Assembly: GCA_963971225.1 (NCBI GenBank)
Contig: OZ020267.1
Location: 94,849,648-94,913,647 of the forward strand
Source of the DNA: Melieria omissa
Taxonomy: Eukaryota > Arthropoda > Insecta > Diptera > Ulidiidae
DNA length: 64,000 nt
Reading direction: 5' to 3'
A program made the position numbers and the translations under genes. Numbering within the stretch: position 1 is the first letter of the stretch; each line of letters begins with the position of its first letter. Below, piece after piece: positions 57,287-64,000 of the stretch. Below the pieces are notes generated by a model. It made no database searches. It was not told where the DNA came from and was given only the letters and a program-made list of their open reading frames with translations.

Positions 57287-57842
57287 TATCATCATCATCA
57301 TCATCATCAAACGCAATATCATTACTAGACTGGAAATTAGTATTATCTGTTGAAGTTTTTACAGATGGTGATTTTAAAAGTTCAATAGCTGATAGTGGTA
57401 GGTGTTGAATCTTTTTTTTAGGAAGTTTCCTTAAACTTGATAAAATTGGATCGGAAGCAGCAAGAAATCGATGCAAAATATCATGATTGGTTTTTTCTCT
57501 GCTAGTCTTGCGTGTAAAATGTTCTCTGTATTTTTTAAATTCTTTATTAAGTGCTTCTTGAGCTTCCTCAGTTAATTGGCCAATTGGTAACAGAGCGTGG
57601 TGTATTATTTCTGGCCCATGAATTAGAAATTTGTGCACCGTAGGTGGCATATTGCACCATGGATACTTTGATACAAAATATCTCGCAGTATCATGTGCGA
57701 AATTTCGAAACTTTGCAATATCTACCTCATGGCCACAAGAAACCACTATCAGTATAACGTGCAACCTTTTTATCAAGTTCAAGTCAACATTCGTGATTTC
57801 AGACGATAGCTCTGCGTTTCGAAAGATGTGATGTGGCTCCTA
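57156..57842 (-). CDS. Transib transposase C-terminal exon with poly-Asp tail
   Basis: Open on the minus strand from a splice-acceptor-like TTTGTTTTTGTAG (before 57842) to a TAA at 57156-57158. It encodes EPHHIFRNAELSSEI, DLNLIKRLHVILIVVSCGHE, FRNFAHDTARYFVSKYPW, VHKFLIHGPEIIHHALLPIG and LTEEAQEALNKEFKKYRE. The last motif aligns with RAG1 around E962 and with the first Transib's SEEALEARNK. The exon is uninterrupted, unlike copy 1. Its C-terminus is replaced or extended by about 45 acidic residues from a TCA microsatellite. The parts with the first two catalytic Asp residues are absent from the element, so it cannot be active alone. Remnant element or captured exon are both possible. Confidence 0.8.
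57187..57309 (+). repeat. TCA/TGA trinucleotide microsatellite
   Basis: About 40 TCA units with a few TCG and TTA variants, in frame with the Transib exon on the minus strand, giving the poly-Asp tract. Confidence 0.95.
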
Positions 57843-58867
57843 CAAAAACAAACATTTTCGTGTTATCAAAGAGCTAAAAGGTAATATTTTTTCCCTTTTA
57901 TCTTTCCCAAGTTACGTTGACATCACTTTTATTGTTATTAGCACGAATGATAAAACAGGCGCACGTTGACAAAACCAAAACAACAATTATACTAAATGAA
58001 CAGAAACAGAAGAAGGAGGAATTCAAAAGTACACTATAATCTGCATAATGCGACTTCTATCCTTCTACTTCTATCCTTATACAGAAGCCTACACATATGT
58101 CTAAAAATAGGTTTGAAATCTGAATATATCAATGACAGGGTCACTTTAACTCGGAATGTCAAAATATATGATGAAATCAGAAATTATAAGAATTTCATAT
58201 AACATTTTTGTACGAAGGTACAATAAAAATATTAACAAAACTAATATGCCCAACCTTATTTGTAGTGCCTTGCAGTAAAATAACAAAAACAAAACAGAAA
58301 CACATGATAACAACAACATTCATTACTCCATGAAGATCAAGCGAAATCACACATTTTGGCACTGACTTTGAAGCACTAAAACGTAAATATTTCACAAAAT
58401 GCACAAAAGTGCACTTTAATTTTTTGCAATATAGTAGTCAAATATATGTTCTTTACATATCATATAAAATTATTACGGCCTTTCACAGCCAAAGTAACTA
58501 TGTGTCTACCTATATCCTTTAAATATGTACAATTTTAAGACTATAACTAAAAAATTTTTATAAATTATTAATACACATATTCTACAAACATAATTTTTTT
58601 TAAACATTAGTACAATACCTGAGGTTGAAGGTTCCATATTAAAAAAATTAAGTTTTGCAAGAATGATATTAAAAAAAGCACTTCAAATCACTGGCAAATG
58701 CGTAACGCGCTCTAAACACAACGGAGCAATGAACAAATATGCATTTTGCAAAGCGCACTGTGACAATACCGTTCAATGTAGATCATTTATTTTTTCACCC
58801 AGTGATGCACAATTTTATCTACTTTTCCCCCATACCAAATATTATCAAGATATTTGAATTTCATTTT
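57843..58867. other. Transib 2 interior without recognised coding
   Basis: AT-rich sequence where upstream transposase exons would be expected. None of the core motifs (GCDG, MIDGK, NDGNTA) is found on the minus strand, consistent with internal deletion or replacement. Confidence 0.5.
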
Positions 58868-58908
58868 TTGAATTAATCGCCATTTTGGCCATCAAATACC
58901 CCACTGTG
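58868..58908 (-). repeat. Transib 2 right TIR
   Basis: Read on the minus strand it starts CACAGTGGGGTATTTGATGG and ends near GGCGATTAATTCAA. It is followed on the plus strand by CGGCG. Confidence 0.9.
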
Positions 58909-58913
58909 CGGCG

Positions 58914-61900
58914 TGGCATTTCAAATGCGCAGCGCCTTTTATTTTATTTATTTATTTTTCCAGCGGTTATTCGTTGGCTTCATTCTTGCCTCACTGCGTT
59001 TTCTTTTGGCCATAGCGAACAGTCGAGTTTTATAGCAAAATCACATAAAATTCAGATACACTTAACGCAGCAGACAAAAGGACTGGGACCGGCAGAAATT
59101 GCAGATGAAGACAAAGTCATCGCTGAATGGACACGACGGAACGGGCACATTGGGAGCAGCAGCAGTGCACTTGGAAAATGTGACCGATGGGCAAACGGAC
59201 AAATGGAAGGACTGTCGTTTGACCAGGCAAACGAGCGAAAATCAGAAGTGCCCAAACTAAGAGACAGCGAGATACGGAGAAACGCTCAGATGTCCACATT
59301 GCTATATGGACAGACTGTTTGGGACGAACACAGAGATAAGCGCACCGCTGAAGGAAGATGTACACAATGCAATGCGTCGCAGCACAAGTTCGAGTAAGCA
59401 CAAGTGCCCCGAGAGGGCAAACGTACTTGCCCAGCTCTCAGCTGCTGCCTCTTGACCGCTGCCTCCTGGCGCTTGGCTCTGTCGATTGTCAGTTTTCGGG
59501 GCTGATGTTGTATGTAATGTCTTCTTATTATCTAAGAAAATACCAGCGGGAGGACAAAACGGCGCAACAAAACGCATTTAAAGCGGAATTTTCATGCAGC
59601 GCTGCCAAGTTGTGTCCACAGCCAAAGAATAAAGTGCACATATAATGCACAAGAATTTCAAAAAGCAAAAGCAGATCCACAAAACTATACAAAAAGCAAA
59701 ACAACAACAAAGCAAGCGCTGTGTACGAATGAAAAGCGAATGGCGCGCGGCAAATATTTGACAACAAATCGTTCCAAAAAATGGAAACCCGTCGGACAGC
59801 CTCGCATTTCGGGGCAGCATCCTTTGTGCTCGCGACTAGCGACTGGCGGCTGGCGCCGACTTAACGTTTTCCCCTGTCATTCCAGCTGAAATAGTATGAC
59901 TTTTGAATATTTGAAGACAACTAAATGCAAGTGCAACAGTCACTGTGCCGCACCGGCGGCAGCAGCTGCAAATGTCGATTTGCAATTTTCATGAAGTTCT
60001 TTCGCTTTTGTTGCGCTTCGGCTTGTCACTGTGCGCGACTGCATCGCTGCCCGAATTTAAGTTTCAAAGTTGACTGCGTGGCAGCGAAGTATATAAGCCG
60101 TGAGTAGCCCATTTCTGCGTTTTCTACTTAGCCTAATACGCTGCGTCCGTGCCCCGGCCCCCTATCGCCTATGCTACCGTGGCTTACTCCTTCAGTAGTT
60201 TTCATATTTTTATTAGTCGCACGACTGCTGCCGCCGCTGCTTATCCTCCTCGACTGCTTCCTGCTGCTTGTCCCCATTTCCTTCCACGATGCTTCCTTCA
60301 CTGCCTCGGCATCCTGTAACGGCACGATGGCCGTGCCAAGTCAAGTGCAATTACTATAGAGTCCAACTGCACGCACACAGCCGCCGACCGCACACAAAAA
60401 CCCACTCAATTCATTTTTAAATAACCTGCAGCAAATTTTATAGAGATTGAGAATTTCTGACTCATTTTGTGCGCATTTTCCGCATTGGCCCTACTTTACC
60501 TTCAGAAATCATTCTCAATTCGTTTCAAATGGATTCGAATTTGATTTCAAACAGACAGCACACCAATTACACACAAACAACGATGGACAGTGCTGCCAGA
60601 CTTTCGGTAATAAAAAAAGAAAAATGTTCGATGACGTGAAATCCGTGGAACGATTACTTGAGTTGAAGGTTAAGGTTGATGGAACTATTTAATTTAATTT
60701 TCTTTTAAATTCAGACCATTCCATTCAAAATTCGCTCTTGACGCAGTTCACAAAATGTCAATAATTTTTAACTGGAATTCAATGGCAACGCTACAGAGAA
60801 GTGCAATCGACAGAAAATACACTAGTGGTAAAAAACAATGCGCAGTGCTGCCAGATTTTTAGTAAATACATTGCAACATATTGCAACACGCGAAATATAT
60901 GAAACCAGTTACTTGAACGATCTAAAGATTTTACAATTTATTTAATTATTTTATCTTAGTTTCACAAATATAAATTTCACATTTTGCCATAATTCTTTCT
61001 TGAGTTTGGGTGAAAAATTCTCGAATTTTTTACTATTCATTGGCTGCGAGTTGAAAAATGCGTAAATACCTTTTGGCAGTATTTGGGAATCTCTGGCAAG
61101 GCAGCCGAGAAGTGCAATCGCTTGGAACATCAGAAGTCTAAAAGTGCGCAGCACTGTCTACTCTCACATTTTATTAAATTTTATTTTTATTTATTGGCGT
61201 CTCATTTACCTGTCGCTATCCTCTTTTAATTTCATTCAAATCGCTCTTCGGCCAAACTTATTTGCCAATTCTTTTCAGCGACGCACTTTCATCTCTCCCA
61301 GTCGGCGCTGCTGCGGCTCAGTTCGGCTCACTGCCTAATCAATTAAATATTCCGCTTCTACTCCTTTCTTCACTCGACCCCCGACACTCGGCTGCCGCTG
61401 CAGCTATTATGCTCCGGTTTTCAGTTTGGCATTTGCGACCTCAGCCATTGCATTCGTTCGCCATTTAATGAATGACAGACAGTGCGGAGATCTAATGCAA
61501 TGTTAAAGGAATAAATTAAATTTGAGCGTAGGGACGCGTGCGATGTTTGCCGAGCGGCATCTCTTTTACACTTCTCTGGCCTGCAATGTGCTCTCTGAGG
61601 TGGGAGTGGCATATTGGCAAGTGGAATCCTTTCTACCATTTTCACACATACGCCGACACGTTCACACATTCATTTTCTGTGGCACTTCAGTGAAAAAATA
61701 TGAGTATGCGATTATCGACACATTGGCATTGACATATTCGAACTACCCAATGGGGAAAAATGTAAGAATTGGTGTTTAGCGAAAGCGAGAGTCCCAAAGC
61801 TTAGCTTGCTACAGCTCTGAAAGGGAGGTGAATGCCTTTTCTAGGTAACTCTTCTCTTGCGAGAATGAGGAGGAAAAGAATCTATTTAGCACTTCCTGTA

Positions 61901-62220
61901 TGTACCCTGCACTTCATAGCATATGCCATCGCTGCCTGGAAAGCGGACCACTAGATAACTTGGGCCAGGTATGCAACAAACACTGCAGGACATTTGCAGA
62001 TTCATTCATTGCCAACACTGTCTTCGGGCATCACAATAAGCCCTTCAGGCCTCCTTGCCTAACCCAACCCAACCAACGTACAATCTCGTGTTTTATAATT
62101 CGCAACATCTCAAAAATATTACAATATCGGAAACAAAATTAATAGTAAAATATGAAAAGATTAAGGCGCCCACCAATTGCCATGTGGCAACAAAAATCGT
62201 TAGTGTGATGAGATTAATTG
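58914..62220. other. Host-like non-coding DNA
   Basis: GC-balanced unique DNA with no domain in any frame. A TATATAAG box at 60090-60097 in GC-richer context could be part of a core promoter, but no linked exon is recognised. Confidence 0.45.
60086..60130 (+). promoter_or_regulatory. Possible TATA promoter
   Basis: TATATAAGCC at 60090-60099 in otherwise GC-rich DNA. No initiator, downstream element or coding exon could be tied to it. Confidence 0.2.
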
Positions 62221-62322
62221 TATTTATTTTATTTTATTTTACTTTATTTTATTTTACTTTATTTTATTTTATTTTATTTTATTTTATTTTATTTTATTTT
62301 ATTTTATTTTATTTTATTTATT
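62221..62322 (+). repeat. TTTTA pentanucleotide microsatellite
   Basis: About 20 copies of ATTTT with two ACTTT variants. Confidence 0.95.
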
Positions 62323-62743
62323 CAGAATAGGTTACATTAAGTGCAATAATAACCGTCTTTTAATTACACCTGAATCAGAATTAAATTTCAATCAATATAA
62401 AGGAAAAAAAGATAGGAAAGTAATGAAAGATGAAAAGGTTGATTGGGTATAAAAAAGAAGATGAAGATGCGCCTTGCAATCATAACTGATCCTCTGCAAT
62501 CAGAGTGCTCTGAAATCTGTGGCCGTAAGGAATAACAGCCAAAGTCGAGTTAGGACAAAATTGAGTTATTACCACCATTGCATTCGTCGTATTCAAATGT
62601 ACTACTACACAAAATTCTATGGCTTTTGCTCATAAAATGAATGTTTTACGCCCCAAAATCTAAAATTTATCTAGTTAAATCTAAAGCAAATTCAAAAATT
62701 AAAAGTGCTCTCCTGAAAACTTCATAAAATCGACTTTGGCTAT
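62323..62743. other. Non-coding DNA with inverted repeat
   Basis: Segment CTGTGGCCGTAAGGAATAAC (62517) recurs inverted at 62731-62761 as part of the LINE 3' end. The two arms are about 32 bp, 245 bp apart at the outer ends, and flanked by AAAT on both sides. Confidence 0.55.
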
Positions 62744-62950
62744 TATTCCTTATGGCCACAGAAATACTCATACAATTTTATAGCCTTATAGTTCTTTCTG
62801 TTTAGCTCAACCCTTGTAACTTCAGGAACTGAGTTCCAGACTCTGACGGCACTAACGAAAAAAAGTCGAGATGTTGTTAAAAAATTTTACATTGGGACAA
62901 TTAAATTGTTGTGATATATTTTGGATTTAAAAGGTATGAGCTTTTCACAC
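62744..62950 (-). pseudogene. Second LINE 3' end
   Basis: The minus-strand frame reads HNNLIVPM, a TAA, NFLTTSRLFFVSAVRVWNSV and PEVTRVELNRKNYKAIKLYE, then YFCGHKE and two stops. The FFxxAVRVWNSxP motif is the reverse-transcriptase C-terminus of insect LINEs, of a different family from that at 50.3 kb. It is 5' truncated and has one internal stop. Confidence 0.6.
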
Positions 62951-64000
62951 AAATAAAAAGGATCCGACACCGAATTAACGTACAAAAGTGGGGATTAGCT
63001 GTACCTTTCCCCATTTGCTTCTTCTCGCCATCTGAAAAGACCTAATGACATTGAGCATTAGTCCTCAGTACCAACCTTCAACCGGCAAAAATTTCCTACC
63101 AGCACTTGAGCAAACACACACTTTTGCATAGAGTGTGCACGCACATATGTACGTTGAAATGTACTTTTGTAGAACACATATCGTATGTGCATACATATGT
63201 ATGTATGTGTGTGTAAGTGCATGTTTGCACTTTCTTGAAGTGTTACAAGTACATTTTGGTAATTGACATTTTGACATCCATTGCCACACTCGAAAGTTGG
63301 CTCCATGGTGCGGATCAAGTGTCCTTAAAGAGTAACACTTGAATTTATTACTTATACATACACAGCCCACACACCCGCGCCCCACGCTCAACATGCAACA
63401 TGCATGCACGACTGTGCAGCGGCGGCAGGAGTTTATCGACGAGAGGGCACTTTGTATGCCAATATGCCCGCAAGTACCCGCAAGTGCGGCTATGAATAAA
63501 AGTTGGGCTCTTTGCTGTCAGCAGCAGCAGCAGCAGAAATAGCAAAGGCCCAAAATCAGCAACTACAACAAGAACGGCCAAACCGCGTCCAAAGGCCAAC
63601 CGGTCCAGCGGCTTACAGCGCTGCACGCCGGGTGGGTGGGTGGTTGGCTGGTCGGCATTGTTGGCTGCACAGTTTGGGTCGCAGTGGCCAGCACGTTGAC
63701 AAGGGTCAATTATCAATTAAAGCGGAAAGTTTGTAACAACACAAACACAGCAAATACAACGAAAACACACAAAAAGACGAGAGTGTTAAAAATTGTGCGG
63801 AAAGTGTTAAAAGTGTCACAAGCCAGCAGGAACACTCGAACCGCACCGCCAGCGGTTGTTTGAGTGAGTCGTCGAGTGCGTTTGTTTACACATTTGTTTC
63901 TGTAAGTTGTTTTTACGATGTGACAAAAGCCGAAATCGACACTTGAATAATTTGCAAAAGCATTAAACGCCACAGCCACTTGCTGTGATTTCCAGCTGGC
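62951..64000. other. Host-like non-coding DNA
   Basis: No supported exon. It contains ATGTATGTATGTGTGTG near 63198, a CAG run near 63521-63536, and near 63770-63830 AAGTGTTAAAAGTGTC-like text reminiscent of fly 5' leaders. A transcript may start near here, but nothing decisive is visible. Confidence 0.4.

Larger units (their letters stand above)
56954..58913 (-). mobile_element. Transib element 2 with CGGCG target duplication
   Basis: The element proper is 56959-58908 (1950 bp). Its ends both start CACAGTGGGGTATT when read inward and stay similar for about 41 bp (…GGCGAT(C/T)AATTCAA). It is flanked by the 5-bp duplication CGGCG at 56954-56958 and 58909-58913, which fits the CGNCG-type target of Transib. 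The first seven bases are the RSS heptamer. The only coding part found is the transposase C-terminal exon at 57156-57842 on the minus strand. Full Transibs are about 3 kb, so the N-terminal and core region seem deleted. Confidence 0.92.

Noticed and set aside
57074..57408. Poly-His, poly-Met and poly-Ser frames
   Set aside because: Alternative frames of the TCA microsatellite. Only the poly-Asp frame is joined to recognised coding sequence.
58885..59397. 170-codon plus frame as a host protein
   Set aside because: Its first codons lie in the Transib TIR, and no domain, homologous pattern or supporting splice context was seen.

Overview
This 64 kb window reads as dipteran nuclear DNA, most likely a tephritid or another acalyptrate fly. 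The evidence is AT-rich intergenic DNA, frequent CAG, CAA and GT runs, and a transposon set typical of flies: mariner, Tigger, Harbinger, hAT, piggyBac, Transib, Helitron, Ty3/Gypsy and LINEs. I could not support any host protein-coding exon, so all recognisable coding sequence belongs to mobile elements. The species call is inference.

Layout. 1-7.1 kb is non-coding, with one LTR-like repeat. 7.1-12.4 kb is a three-level nest: a decayed MADF-type gene is split by a Transib element (7760-12203), and that Transib is split by a 2.0 kb TIR element carrying a DUF7869-like putative DDE protein (8052-10053). 12.85-13.63 kb is a Tigger/pogo remnant. A Myb/SANT-like gene remnant is split by a near-intact Ty3/Gypsy element (14272-20057) whose two 302-bp LTRs look identical. 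22.8-24.9 kb holds Harbinger, hAT and DD37E Tc1-like transposase fragments. A 4.3 kb Harbinger element (25997-30297) follows. Its two opposite-strand genes interleave through each other's introns, and its transposase exon is broken by an unclassified element with perfect 29-bp TIRs. Next come a Helitron (30354-32028), tandem LTR-like repeats, and a mariner (33329-35037) that contains a long-TIR foldback element.

35-43.5 kb is mostly unique non-coding DNA. 43.5-47.7 kb is dense in TIR elements: piggyBac MITEs, an hAT MITE containing one of them, and a TA-flanked element containing an almost complete mariner. 47.7-64 kb is mostly host-like non-coding DNA. It includes a degenerate tandem repeat, two LINE 3' ends, a very long polypurine satellite (53.09-53.93 kb), and a second Transib (56959-58908) flanked by the target duplication CGGCG.

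The most interesting signals are: two independent RAG1-related Transib copies whose termini carry the V(D)J RSS heptamer CACAGTG; the DUF7869-like element with defined TIRs and a probable 4-bp TSD; the reciprocally intron-nested Harbinger genes; and the unclassified 29-bp-TIR element. All autonomous genes seen here carry stops, frameshifts or deletions. The Gypsy element is closest to intact, with one apparent frameshift.
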